Shown here piece by piece: positions 37,433 through 46,369 of a DNA stretch of 64,000 nucleotides (its first letter is position 1; each line of letters opens with the position of its first letter). The position numbers and the translations under genes were made by a program. The stretch is from Phaeobacter piscinae (GTDB lineage: Bacteria > Pseudomonadota > Alphaproteobacteria > Rhodobacterales > Rhodobacteraceae). Location: NCBI RefSeq assembly GCF_002407245.1, contig NZ_CP010681.1, forward strand, positions 2,914,001 to 2,978,000, read 5' to 3'. The notes under the pieces were generated by a model. It did not search any database. It saw only the letters and a program-made list of their open reading frames with translations, and was not told the origin of the DNA.

Positions 37433-37846
37433 ATGAACTGGACTGACACAACACACCGCTACTCACTCAGCAATTGCCAACATCTGGGGCAACCCTGCCC
37501 TGCGGCAGAACGCATGCTGTCACGCCTGGCCGCTGCTTTAGGACAGGCCCGTGCGGTCACAACTGATGACTTTGAAATTGCGGGCACCTGTGAACTGACC
37601 GCCTGCGACCGGCCCTGCCAGGCACGGTTTGCGGCCAGCCACGATCGCATCCGCATCTACTTCGGCATCTCTCCCGAGGTGGATCAGGGCAGCCTTGACC
37701 AATTCGCGGACGCACTTTTCTGCCAAACTGCGAACAGCCGCCCCATTACCTGCCTGCGGGAATACCCCTGTGGCTTGGCTCAGGCTCTGCCCTTGACACC
37801 GCAACCCGCGCGCACAGCGGCAGCGCTGCAATCCGTGCCCGCCTGA
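37433..37846 (+). CDS. DUF1636 protein, metal/iron-sulfur-binding candidate under B12 riboswitch control
   Basis: A 137-residue protein of the DUF1636 family, which often accompanies cobalamin genes in alphaproteobacteria. Cysteines lie in SNCQHLGQPCP, in GTCELTACDRPCQARF and in CLREYPCG, a spacing that resembles thioredoxin-like 2Fe-2S ferredoxins. It may handle a metal or cluster in cobalt or cobalamin metabolism, but its function is not established. The ATG at 37433 has a GGAGGG ribosome site. It stands alone; the next gene is on the other strand and no cob gene is in the window. Confidence 0.8.
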   Translation: MNWTDTTHRYSLSNCQHLGQPCPAAERMLSRLAAALGQARAVTTDDFEIAGTCELTACDRPCQARFAASHDRIRIYFGISPEVDQGSLDQFADALFCQTANSRPITCLREYPCGLAQALPLTPQPARTAAALQSVPA

Positions 37847-37878
37847 CGACCCAGATCAACCTGTCGAACCGGTCTCCG

Positions 37879-37898
37879 GCGCCGCGATTGCGCGGCGC
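37879..37898 (+). terminator. GC-rich hairpin after the DUF1636 gene
   Basis: GCGCCGCG-ATTG-CGCGGCGC is a perfect 8-bp stem 32 bp after the stop, but without a U-tract, so its terminator activity is uncertain. Confidence 0.45.
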
Positions 37899-37965
37899 TG
37901 CATCCGAATGAAACACCATGGCGAGGTTGACCAATTTGCGGCGCCGCGCTCCCAAGTTACCCAAG

Positions 37966-38562
37966 TCAGCGCGCGTTGCCGGGAATGCGTCTTGGGCCAT
38001 AGGCCCAAGCCATCTGCTCTTCAGTTTCAATGGCACAGGGGCGCACCGTGCGCAGGCGCGCCAGCGCCAGATCGGGCCGCTCACCGCATTCTGTCATCAA
38101 TCGCAGCACAACCATTCCCGACCGGCCACAGCCGCCCCGGCAATGCACCAACACCCGACCACCCCCGACAAGCGCTTTGCGGGCCATATGGCTGGCTTCA
38201 GGCCAACGGTTCAGAATGTCCGGAGGTGGCGTGCTGAAGTCGGGAACCGGCAGGTGGATCCACCGGCTGCCAAGGCTCTGCAAATCACTGCCGAGGCTCG
38301 CTGCGCCAACGGCGGCGTGTTCCTCAACCGTGGTCAGGGAAATCACCAACCCGGGCTGCCATTCTCGAATATGTTCTATGTCGGCCTGATAATCCCCGCT
38401 TGCCCCCGGCAGCGGGCACAGCGCCAAAATACCATCCGTCACCGACAACGCGTGCAGCACCAGCGGTGCGCCTCTCTGCGCGCTATCGGTATCGCCACCC
38501 TCAGATCCATGCTCCATTGTCAGCCCCCACTGCCAAGCGCGCCGCAAATCCTGCGCCACCAA
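37966..38562 (-). CDS. Dual-specificity/tyrosine phosphatase family protein
   Basis: Cysteine-based phosphatase of up to 198 residues. HCRGGCGRSG is the CX5R catalytic loop (nucleophile Cys, phosphate-binding Arg), and VPDFSTPPPDIL resembles the WPD-loop region with its general acid Asp. An internal Met at 38517 (MEHGSEGG) is an alternative start. The substrate could be a phosphoprotein or a phosphoinositide-like small molecule. It is divergent from dnaX. Confidence 0.78.
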   Translation of the reverse strand: MVAQDLRRAWQWGLTMEHGSEGGDTDSAQRGAPLVLHALSVTDGILALCPLPGASGDYQADIEHIREWQPGLVISLTTVEEHAAVGAASLGSDLQSLGSRWIHLPVPDFSTPPPDILNRWPEASHMARKALVGGGRVLVHCRGGCGRSGMVVLRLMTECGERPDLALARLRTVRPCAIETEEQMAWAYGPRRIPGNAR

Positions 38563-38747
38563 TCCCCCCGGATGATCACATCCTTCAATGTAGCGGTCCG
38601 CCCCTCCGGCACCTAATGGTTTCTGGGTCCGCTCTGGCGGTGGACACCTGCGCCTTCTGGATCTGCATCAGCGGTGGACGCCACGCGCGCGCTTGCCTAC
38701 TTTACCCGAATACAAACGACCGACCCCCGAATCTGGCACGAGAGATC

Positions 38748-40586
38748 ATGAGCGACACAGCAGGCGACACAGCAGGCCAAGCACCGGACCAAGGGTCTGG
38801 CCAATACCAGGTTCTGGCACGCAAATACCGGCCCGAAACCTTTGCCGATCTGGTGGGCCAGGACGCCATGGTGCGGACGCTGAAAAACGCCTTTGCCGCC
38901 GACCGGATTGCCCAGGCCTTCATCATGACGGGCATTCGCGGCACCGGTAAGACGACCACCGCACGGATCATCGCCAAGGGCATGAACTGCATCGGCGAGG
39001 ATGGTCAGGGAGGCCCCACCACGGAACCCTGCGGCAAATGCGAACATTGCACGGCGATCATGGAAGGTCGGCATGTCGATGTGATGGAGATGGACGCCGC
39101 CAGCCGAACGGGCGTGGGCGACATCCGCGAAATCATCGATTCGGTGCAGTACCGCGCAGCCTCTGCCCGCTATAAGATCTACATCATCGACGAAGTCCAC
39201 ATGCTGTCGACCTCCGCCTTCAACGCGCTGTTGAAGACGCTGGAGGAACCGCCCGCACATGTGAAATTCATCTTCGCGACCACGGAGATCCGCAAGGTAC
39301 CAGTGACCGTCCTGTCGCGCTGCCAACGCTTCGATTTGCGCCGGATCGAGCCTGAGGTGATGATTGCCCTTCTGCAAAAGATCGCGAGGGCAGAAAACGC
39401 GCAAATCGCCGATGACGCACTGGCGCTCATCACCCGCGCCGCCGAAGGCTCTGCCCGCGATGCCACCTCGCTTCTTGATCAGGCAATTTCGCATGGCGCC
39501 GGCGAGACAACCGCGGATCAGGTCCGCGCCATGTTGGGGCTGGCGGATCGCGGGCGGGTCTTGGACCTCATCGACATGATTCTGCGAGGCGACGCGGCTG
39601 CGGCGCTGACCGAACTCAGCGCGCAATATGCCGAGGGGGCCGACCCGCTGGCCGTCCTGCGCGATCTGGCCGAAATCACCCATTGGGTGTCCGTGGTGAA
39701 AATCACCCCCGATGCGGCGGAAGATCCCACTGTCAGCCCGGATGAGCGCGCCCGTGGTAGCCAAATGGCAGAGGCGCTGCCGATGCGTGTCCTGACGCGG
39801 ATGTGGCAGATGCTGCTGAAGGCGCTGGAAGAGGTCGCCGCAGCCCCCAATGCAATGATGGCGGCCGAAATGGCGGTGATCCGCCTAACCCATGTGGCAG
39901 ATCTGCCGACGCCTGAACAGCTGATGCGCACCCTGCAGGATACGCCGCCGTCCCCGCCACCCAGCGGTCATATGAACGCGCCGACGGGGAACTCTGGCGG
40001 ACCATCTGGCGCCCCCCAAGGCGCAGGCGGTTACGTCCCTCAGCAACCCGGACCGCAGGGCGGCATGCCAAGCGGCCCCCAGGGCGGACCAACGATGTCG
40101 GCAGGCAACGGACAGGCAACCGCGCTCGCCCCGCAGGTAGATAGTGCGCTTGCCCGCTATCCCAGCTTTGAGCATGTGATCGAACTGATCCGGGTAAAAC
40201 GCGACGGTTTGCTGCTGGAATACGTGAAAACCTACCTGCGTCTGGTGTCTTACCAACCCGGCCGGATCACCATCCAGCCCACGGATGACGCGCCCAAGGA
40301 TCTCGCCGCGCGTCTTGGCCAGCAGTTGCAGACCTGGACCCATGCCCGTTGGGTGATCTCCCTCGCCAATGAGGGTGGCGGTGAAACCATCACTGAGCGC
40401 GACAACGCCGCTGAGAACGCCCTGCGAGCGGAGGCCAGCACCCACCCGATGGTGCAGGCGGTTCTTGAGAGCTTCCCCAAGGCGAAGATCAAACACATTC
40501 GCACAGCAGAAGATCTCGCCGCCGAGGTCGAAGCAGACGCCCTGCCCGAAGTAGAAGACGAATGGGATCCCTTCGAGGAAGAGTGA
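38748..40586 (+). CDS. dnaX: DNA polymerase III subunit gamma/tau
   Basis: Clamp-loader ATPase, 612 residues. GIRGTGKTTTARIIAK is Walker A, CGKC-x2-C is the zinc module, DEVHMLS is Walker B, and the sensor 1 TTE region follows. A Gly/Pro/Gln-rich linker (about 395-470) leads to the tau C-terminal domain. The ATG at 38748 (MSDTAGD) begins the protein; the open frame upstream is not supported. No A-AAA-AAG slippery site is visible, so a gamma product by frameshift is not predicted here. First gene of the dnaX-ebfC-recR cluster. Confidence 0.95.
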   Translation: MSDTAGDTAGQAPDQGSGQYQVLARKYRPETFADLVGQDAMVRTLKNAFAADRIAQAFIMTGIRGTGKTTTARIIAKGMNCIGEDGQGGPTTEPCGKCEHCTAIMEGRHVDVMEMDAASRTGVGDIREIIDSVQYRAASARYKIYIIDEVHMLSTSAFNALLKTLEEPPAHVKFIFATTEIRKVPVTVLSRCQRFDLRRIEPEVMIALLQKIARAENAQIADDALALITRAAEGSARDATSLLDQAISHGAGETTADQVRAMLGLADRGRVLDLIDMILRGDAAAALTELSAQYAEGADPLAVLRDLAEITHWVSVVKITPDAAEDPTVSPDERARGSQMAEALPMRVLTRMWQMLLKALEEVAAAPNAMMAAEMAVIRLTHVADLPTPEQLMRTLQDTPPSPPPSGHMNAPTGNSGGPSGAPQGAGGYVPQQPGPQGGMPSGPQGGPTMSAGNGQATALAPQVDSALARYPSFEHVIELIRVKRDGLLLEYVKTYLRLVSYQPGRITIQPTDDAPKDLAARLGQQLQTWTHARWVISLANEGGGETITERDNAAENALRAEASTHPMVQAVLESFPKAKIKHIRTAEDLAAEVEADALPEVEDEWDPFEEE

Positions 40587-40978
40587 CTTGGGCGATAGGC
40601 TTCATGGCGACGCTGTTTCCCGCCGCAGCCCTTGCAGAGGCCTGTGATGAGGCACGACCGTTTTGGCAACCAGGTGATGGTCCCGCCCCCGCCTGGGATG
40701 AGTTGATTAACCTCTCCACCCTGCCCGTGTCCCTTGCGTTGCTTGCCCTTGCGGGCATCGCTCTGGCCACACGAAACCGCCCGACCTACGTAATCGCCGC
40801 CGTGCTTTGGGCCGGCATCGCCTTTGTCCTTGCGGTTGACCGATATGAAAACGCGCTTGATTATGGGGAAGCCTCCGCCCTTGCTGAAGGCTGCCTTGGA
40901 CCACCCCACTTGTTCATCGGCCTCGCAATTGCAATATGTGCGGTGATGACTTACGGCGCCCTGCGCCCTCGCACTTAG
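40583..40978 (+). CDS. Small membrane protein of unknown function
   Basis: About 131 residues. A cleavable-looking signal ends ATLFPAAALA-EACDEARP, then two or three further helices follow (LSLALLALAGIALA-type, VIAAVLWAGIAFVLA and FIGLAIAICAVMTYGAL). A GTG at 40583 overlaps the dnaX stop (GTGA) and has GAGGAAGA upstream; ATG 40562 or 40604 are alternatives. It is inserted between dnaX and ebfC, so it is probably co-transcribed with them. No family recognised. Confidence 0.65.
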   Translation: MTWAIGFMATLFPAAALAEACDEARPFWQPGDGPAPAWDELINLSTLPVSLALLALAGIALATRNRPTYVIAAVLWAGIAFVLAVDRYENALDYGEASALAEGCLGPPHLFIGLAIAICAVMTYGALRPRT

Positions 40979-40988
40979 GAGAAAACAG

Positions 40989-41333
40989 ATGCTCAAAGGC
41001 CTCGGCGGTCTTGGCGATATGGCCAAGATGATGAAATCGGCACAGGAACTGCAAACCAAAATGGCGCAGATGCAGGAAGAGCTGCACAATGTCATGGTCA
41101 CCGGCGAAGCAGGCGCAGGTCTGGTGAAGGCAACGGCCTCGGCCAAGGGCGATCTGAAAGCGCTGGATATCGATCCGTCGATCTTCAATGGCGACGACAA
41201 GGAAGTTGTCGAAGACCTGATCCTCGCCGCGATCAAGGATGCACAGGCCAAAGCCGCCGAAAAAGCGCAGGAAGAAATGGCCAGCCTGACCGAAAGCATG
41301 GGCCTGCCCAAGGACATCAAGCTGCCGTTCTGA
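40989..41333 (+). CDS. ebfC: YbaB/EbfC family nucleoid-associated protein
   Basis: A 114-residue DNA-binding protein of the YbaB/EbfC family, which works as a dimer. The N-terminal amphipathic helix (LGDMAKMMKSAQELQTKMAQ) and the VTGEAGAGLVKATASAKGDL strand are typical. It has an AGGAG ribosome site. Its place between dnaX and recR is the classic arrangement. Confidence 0.93.
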   Translation: MLKGLGGLGDMAKMMKSAQELQTKMAQMQEELHNVMVTGEAGAGLVKATASAKGDLKALDIDPSIFNGDDKEVVEDLILAAIKDAQAKAAEKAQEEMASLTESMGLPKDIKLPF

Positions 41334-41358
41334 CGCTCGGCACCATAGACACAACATC

Positions 41359-41386
41359 AGGCGGCCCTCGGGTCGCCTTTTCTTTT
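41359..41386 (+). terminator. Terminator-like hairpin between ebfC and recR
   Basis: AGGCGGCC and GGTCGCCT form an 8-bp stem (one G-T pair) with a 4-base loop, followed by TTTTCTTTTG. Partial read-through to recR is expected, or recR has its own promoter. Confidence 0.75.
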
Positions 41387-41492
41387 GTCCGCCGCGCGCA
41401 CGCAAAAACAAAACCTGAACAGTTGCCCTGCGCCCCCTTGTACTCCGAGGGCGCAATCAGCCTATATAGCGGGGCAGACAGGGGTGTTAGGC

Positions 41493-42092
41493 ATGATCAA
41501 GAACTCAACCACCGATATCGAGGATCTGATTGCCCTGATGGCCAAGCTGCCGGGGCTGGGGCCACGCTCTGCCCGCCGAGCTGTGCTGCACCTGATCCGT
41601 AAACGGGCCCTGCTGCTGACCCCATTGGCCGAGACCATGAGCGAGGTGGCCGCCACCGCGCGGGAGTGCCTGAACTGCGGCAATGTCGGCACCGGTGATC
41701 TCTGCACCATCTGCGAGGATATGACCCGTGAGAACGGCGAGCTCTGTGTGGTGGAGGATGTCTCGGACCTCTGGGCCATGGAACGTGCGGGTGTCTTCAA
41801 AGGGCGCTATCACGTACTCGGCGGGACACTCTCGGCCTTGGACGCGGTCGGCCCGGAGGAGCTGCGCATTCCCCGCCTTGTGGACCGGGTGCAGGCCGAA
41901 CAGGTCAACGAGGTCATATTGGCGCTCAACGCCACAATCGACGGCCAGACGACGGCACATTACATCGCTGATCAACTCAGCGGGCAGGTCCGTCTGACGT
42001 CGCTGGCCCAGGGCGTACCCATCGGCGGAGAGCTGGACTATCTAGATGAAGGCACCATCACAGCCGCCCTGCGCGCGCGTAAGGACATCTAA
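41493..42092 (+). CDS. recR: Recombination mediator protein RecR
   Basis: A 199-residue protein of the RecFOR pathway that loads RecA at gaps. [19 protein letters not shown] is the HhH motif, [16 protein letters not shown] is the zinc finger, and the Toprim domain starts [17 protein letters not shown]. The ATG at 41493 fits the family start [16 protein letters not shown]; the frame is open upstream without support. Confidence 0.95.
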   Translation: MIKNSTTDIEDLIALMAKLPGLGPRSARRAVLHLIRKRALLLTPLAETMSEVAATARECLNCGNVGTGDLCTICEDMTRENGELCVVEDVSDLWAMERAGVFKGRYHVLGGTLSALDAVGPEELRIPRLVDRVQAEQVNEVILALNATIDGQTTAHYIADQLSGQVRLTSLAQGVPIGGELDYLDEGTITAALRARKDI

Positions 42093-42241
42093 AGCTTTGC
42101 AACAGGCCCGTGGCAGGCCTCGCCCCATCGGCTTCTGACGAGAGCAACCGAGGCCAGCTGTAATACCCGCTCATCGCCTGAAAAGCGCAGGTTGCATCCG
42201 GCAATCTGCCAGTGGTCGAGTCTATATTTTCAAGAGAAGAA

Positions 42242-42318
<77 letters not shown>

Positions 42319-42498
42319 GTCGGGGTGCGAGGTACGCCAGCCACGCCCGCGCGTCAAGGCGGAAAAGTCAGAAAAATGCAGGGATCGGCATCGAAAGGCG
42401 AATTTTCTGTGACGGTCGAATAATCGACCTCCACGCACCCTATCCTGCGTCACGAAATCGCCGTGGCGGCACCTACAGCATCAGTCGCCCCCAGACGC

Positions 42499-42535
42499 AA
42501 AAAGACCACGGAACGCAGCGCGCACCGTGGTCTTT
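42499..42535 (-). terminator. Terminator after the TrcR-like gene
   Basis: AAAGACCACGG (42501-42511) is complementary to CCGTGGTCTTT (42525-42535), an 11-bp stem. On the minus strand it ends in TTTTTGCG. Confidence 0.82.
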
Positions 42536-42573
42536 GCTATCTGACATGCCACCACTCCGGCGGCCTGCGGATC

Positions 42574-43347
42574 TTAGAAGCGGGGATCGATGTTGTCCTC
42601 GTCCTCGTCCTCATCGTCACTACCGGCAGGCAGGTTGAAGAAGCTGTCAGCATCCACAACAGTCTCTTCCTCGGCCGCATCAGGCTTGTCGTTGCCACCC
42701 AGAGTGAAGGTTTCGAGACCTTCGATCGCAGACGGCATGCGGGGTTCCGCGTCCATATCCAGCGACTGTTCCGTCGACACCAGCTTGCGACGCTCGTCAT
42801 CGCTCATCACGCCACCTTCGGCAGCCTTCTTGGCCGCAGCCTTCTGGACGGCGGCGTCCAGTTCGGACTGTTTGCACAGACCCAGAGCAACCGGGTCAAT
42901 CGGCTGGATATTGGCAATGTTCCAATGGGTCCGCTCGCGGATCGCCTGAATGGTCGGTTTGGTGGTGCCAACCAGCTTCGACACCTGGCCATCGGACAGT
43001 TCCGGATGGAACTTCACCAGCCAGTAGATCGAGGCCGGGCGGTCCTGACGCTTGGACAGCGGGGTATAGCGCGGGCCACGGCGCTTTTCTTCGCCAGCGG
43101 CAGCCGGGTTGAACTTCAGCTTCAGCTTATGCAGCGGATTTTTCTCGGCCTTGTCGACCTCGTCCTGCGTCAGCTGGTTGTTGGCAACCGGGTCGAACCC
43201 CTTGACGCCCGCAGCCACATCGCCATCTGCAATGCCCTGGATTTCCAGCTCGTGCATGCCAACGAAATCGGCGATCTGTTTGAAGCTGATCGTGGTATTG
43301 TCCACCAGCCACACGGCGGTCGCCTTGGCCATCAACGGTTTTGCCAT
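42574..43347 (-). CDS. DUF1013 protein, TrcR-like cell-cycle transcriptional regulator
   Basis: A 257-residue protein of the alphaproteobacterial DUF1013 family, named TrcR in some annotations. Two HTH-like segments occur, IADFVGMHELEIQGIADGDV and LSDGQVSKLVGTTKPTIQAI, with an acidic C-terminal tail SDDEDEDEDNIDP. It is probably a DNA-binding regulator. The ATG at 43347 has GGAGATG upstream. Synteny with a tRNA on one side and RNase T2 on the other gives no extra hint. Confidence 0.78.
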   Translation of the reverse strand: MAKPLMAKATAVWLVDNTTISFKQIADFVGMHELEIQGIADGDVAAGVKGFDPVANNQLTQDEVDKAEKNPLHKLKLKFNPAAAGEEKRRGPRYTPLSKRQDRPASIYWLVKFHPELSDGQVSKLVGTTKPTIQAIRERTHWNIANIQPIDPVALGLCKQSELDAAVQKAAAKKAAEGGVMSDDERRKLVSTEQSLDMDAEPRMPSAIEGLETFTLGGNDKPDAAEEETVVDADSFFNLPAGSDDEDEDEDNIDPRF

Positions 43348-43489
43348 GCGCTCATCTCCTTAATAACACGGTTGTCCCAGATACATCTTTCCCGTCGCCT
43401 GAAAGAGGCTTCCCCGATTTGGGGCGGTTTCCGTTGTCGGGGAACTTCAGTTCTATATAGTCGCGATGTTTCTATAAGGAAAGAGGCGA

Positions 43490-44161
43490 ATGCGCGGGAT
43501 CAAACTGGCCCTGATGGCGGCCCTTATTGCAGTCATGGGCGTCGGGCTGAACGTCGGCACAACAACACCGGCAAAGGCCGAAGGTGAGATTGCCGGACAA
43601 TTCGACTATTACGTTCTGGCGCTCAGCTGGTCACCGAATTGGTGCGCACTGGAGGGGGATGCTAGGAAATCCGACCAATGCGACCCCCGCCATGACCACG
43701 GCTGGACCCTGCATGGTCTGTGGCCGCAGTTTCACCGCGGCTGGCCCAGCTACTGCCGCACAGCCGAGGCCCCGCCAAACCGCCAGCAGACGCGGCAGAT
43801 GGCGGATATCATGGGAAGCCCCGGCCTCGCCTGGCATCAGTGGAAGAAACACGGCACTTGCTCCGGCCTGTCGCCCCGCGCCTATTTTGAGCTGTCGAGA
43901 CAGGCCTATGGGCAGATCAAACGTCCCGCCGCCTTCCGCAAACTGCAGCAACCGGTGACGCTGCCTGCCAGCTTGGTCGAGCAGGCTTTTCTGCAGGACA
44001 ACCCAGAGCTGGCTTCCAACACGCTGACCATCACCTGCCGCGACGGTCACATCCAGGAGGCCCGGATCTGTTTGTCCCACGATCTGCAACCAGTTCCCTG
44101 CGGCCGCGACGTGATCCGCGATTGCACACAGAAAAACGCGGTGTTTGAGCCGATCCGCTAA
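43490..44161 (+). CDS. Secreted ribonuclease T2
   Basis: A 223-residue periplasmic or secreted RNase. The signal peptide MRGIKLALMAALIAVMGVGL ends before AEGEIAGQFDYY. The two catalytic segments are present: WTLHGLWP (CAS I His) and WHQWKKHGTCSG (CAS II His/Lys/Glu-like). Paired cysteines suggest disulfides, as in the family. It cleaves single-stranded RNA through 2',3'-cyclic phosphates. Confidence 0.92.
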   Translation: MRGIKLALMAALIAVMGVGLNVGTTTPAKAEGEIAGQFDYYVLALSWSPNWCALEGDARKSDQCDPRHDHGWTLHGLWPQFHRGWPSYCRTAEAPPNRQQTRQMADIMGSPGLAWHQWKKHGTCSGLSPRAYFELSRQAYGQIKRPAAFRKLQQPVTLPASLVEQAFLQDNPELASNTLTITCRDGHIQEARICLSHDLQPVPCGRDVIRDCTQKNAVFEPIR

Positions 44162-44372
44162 CCCCCCTGTCAGGTTGGTACGGCTTCTGCCCGCCGACCC
44201 GCTCGCCTGCCAACCCTCGCCCCCTCGCACCATAGTGACATACTTTGCGCTGATTTTATGGTACCATGCGGATACGCACCGGCTTGGGGCGTCACTGATC
44301 CGGACCGACTACGCCCGCCTCCACCTGACCCGCCCCCTCCGTACGCCCTGCGCCAACACGAGAGGAAGGATC

Positions 44373-45230
44373 ATGGAACGCACCATCGGAAATCCCATCA
44401 GCTGGCTGGCTAAGTCCTTTGGCCTAACCAGTTCTCACGTCTCCGCCTCGGTGGACCACCTTGGTAGCGACAAGGTTGGCAAGATGCCGCGCGTACTGCA
44501 ATTGGACATCACGGATCTGGGCGCTGCCTTGCGGGCCGGCTGGCAAGATTTCACCGCCTGCCGATCCGACGCCATGGCGCTTGTTTTCCTTTATCCGCTG
44601 ATTGGTGTTGCCCTCGTGGTGCTCAGCCTGTCGATGAACCTGCTGCCATTGGTGTTCCCGCTGGTTCTGGGCTTTGCGCTGGTCGGACCGGTGGCCGCTG
44701 TCGGGCTGTATGAGATGTCATCGCGCCGTGAGGCCGGGTTCACGCCGCGCTGGATGGACGCCTTTGCGGTGCTGCGGTCTCCCGCGTTTCTGTCGATTTT
44801 GATGCTGGGCCTGTATCTTGCCGCGCTCTGCATCCTGTGGCTGACGGTCGCCGCCGCCATCTACAACCGGACACTTGGCCCAGAGGCGCCACAGTCGGTG
44901 ATCAGCTTCACGCGGGATACCTTCACCACCGCACCCGGATGGGCAATGCTGGTGATTGGCAGCGCGGTGGGCGCGGTCTTTGCATTTGCCGCACTCGCGG
45001 TCAGCCTTGTATCCTTTCCGCTGCTGTTGGACCGCCATGTCGGCCTTCCGATCGCAGTGGCCACATCTCTGCGGGTGGTGCGTCAGAACCTTCTCGTCTC
45101 GCTGCTTTGGGGCGTCATCGTCACCGCCTTACTCATTCTTGGTGCGATTCCGATGTTTGTCGGCATGATCGTGGTCGTCCCTGTACTGGGGCACGCCACC
45201 TGGCATCTCTATCGTCGTGCCATTGCGTGA
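44373..45230 (+). CDS. DUF2189 family integral membrane protein
   Basis: A 285-residue protein with about six transmembrane helices (for example ALVFLYPLIGVALVVLSLSM and IVTALLILGAIPMFVGMIVV). The opening LDITDLGAALRAGWQDFTACRSDA and the segment PLLLDRHVGLPIAVATSLRVV are characteristic of DUF2189. The function is unknown. The ATG at 44373 has AGAGGAAGG upstream. About 210 bp separate it from RNase T2, with no gene seen there. Confidence 0.78.
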   Translation: MERTIGNPISWLAKSFGLTSSHVSASVDHLGSDKVGKMPRVLQLDITDLGAALRAGWQDFTACRSDAMALVFLYPLIGVALVVLSLSMNLLPLVFPLVLGFALVGPVAAVGLYEMSSRREAGFTPRWMDAFAVLRSPAFLSILMLGLYLAALCILWLTVAAAIYNRTLGPEAPQSVISFTRDTFTTAPGWAMLVIGSAVGAVFAFAALAVSLVSFPLLLDRHVGLPIAVATSLRVVRQNLLVSLLWGVIVTALLILGAIPMFVGMIVVVPVLGHATWHLYRRAIA

Positions 45231-45285
45231 CGGCAAGCAAGGGAAGCGGCGGGTGACACCTGCTGAGCCACCCACCCAGTGCGGT

Positions 45286-46278
45286 CTACACCTCGCCACC
45301 GACCTCCAGTACGATTTTTCCGATGTGGCTCGATGCCTCCATCCGGGTATGGGCGGCGGCCGCATCCTCTAGCGCAAATGTCTGATCCATCACCGGGGCA
45401 AACTTCTCCGCCTCAATCAGAGGCCAGACCACCTCGCGCAGATCCTGGGCGATCTGCGCCTTGGCCAGATCGCTTTGCGGGCGCAGGGTTGAGCCCGTCA
45501 GCGTCAGCCGCCGCGCCATGATCTGGGCAAAGTTCAGCTCAACCTTCGGCCCGGACAGAAATGCAATGTGCACCAAACGTCCATCATCCGCCAATGCGCG
45601 CACATTGCGGGGAATATAGTCACCGCCCACCATATCCAAAATCAGATTGGCGCCACCTTCAGCCTTCAATACCTCGACGAAATCCTCGTCCCGGTAATTG
45701 ATTGCCCGCTCGGCCCCCAGCTTCAGGCAGGCCGCACATTTCTCATCCGACCCGGCGGTGGTGAACACCCGTGCGCCCAGCTGCGATGCCAGTTGAATGG
45801 CTGTCGTCCCAATCCCGGACGAGCCACCATGCACCAGGAACCGCTCCCCCGCCTGTAGGCCACCACGGGTGAAGACATTGGACCAAACCGTGAAACAGGT
45901 TTCCGGGAGGCAGGCCGCCTGCTTCAGTGAAAGCCCCTCAGGAATTGGCAAGCAATGCGCCGCCGGGGTCGCCACATATTCGGCGTAGCCTCCACCGGGC
46001 AGCAAGGCGCAGACGCGGTCGCCAATCTCCAGCTCGCTGACCCCCGCCCCAAGGGCAACAACCTCTCCTGAGGCTTCCAGCCCCGGCAGGTCGCTTGCGG
46101 TCGGGGGCGGAGCATATTTGCCAGCACGCTGTAGCGCATCGGGGCGATTGACGCCCGCATAGGCGACTTTCACCACCACCTGCCCATGGCCGGGTGTCGG
46201 CACCGGGCGTTGACAGGCCTGCAGAACATCCGGGCCACCGGGCTCCTGGATCTCAATCGCGCGCATCATTTCGGTCAT
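45286..46278 (-). CDS. NAD(P)H quinone oxidoreductase, MDR/zeta-crystallin family
   Basis: A 330-residue zinc-independent medium-chain oxidoreductase. AYAGVNRPDALQRAGKYAPP and LPGLEASGEVVALG match the QOR GroES-like domain, and FLVHGGSSGIGTTAIQLA is the NADPH-binding AxxGxxG-type motif. The likely role is reduction of quinones or activated alkenes (PIG3-like). The ATG at 46278 has GGAGG seven bases upstream. It follows COQ9 by 91 bp on the same strand, suggesting a link to ubiquinone metabolism. Confidence 0.85.
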   Translation of the reverse strand: MTEMMRAIEIQEPGGPDVLQACQRPVPTPGHGQVVVKVAYAGVNRPDALQRAGKYAPPPTASDLPGLEASGEVVALGAGVSELEIGDRVCALLPGGGYAEYVATPAAHCLPIPEGLSLKQAACLPETCFTVWSNVFTRGGLQAGERFLVHGGSSGIGTTAIQLASQLGARVFTTAGSDEKCAACLKLGAERAINYRDEDFVEVLKAEGGANLILDMVGGDYIPRNVRALADDGRLVHIAFLSGPKVELNFAQIMARRLTLTGSTLRPQSDLAKAQIAQDLREVVWPLIEAEKFAPVMDQTFALEDAAAAHTRMEASSHIGKIVLEVGGEV

Positions 46279-46369
46279 TCGCATTCCTCCGCTGTTGTCA
46301 CTGACTAGCAAAGGACGCCCGACTGTCATAGGTCCCGCACCGCTGCGGATCGCTGTAACGTTGCGCGGC

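Noticed and set aside
36966..37466. 166-codon minus-strand frame across the B12 riboswitch
   Set aside because: Overlaps a conserved RNA element on the other strand; no ribosome site and no family.
38748..40586. Programmed frameshift for a gamma product of dnaX
   Set aside because: No A-AAA-AAG or similar slippery heptamer with a following stem was seen.
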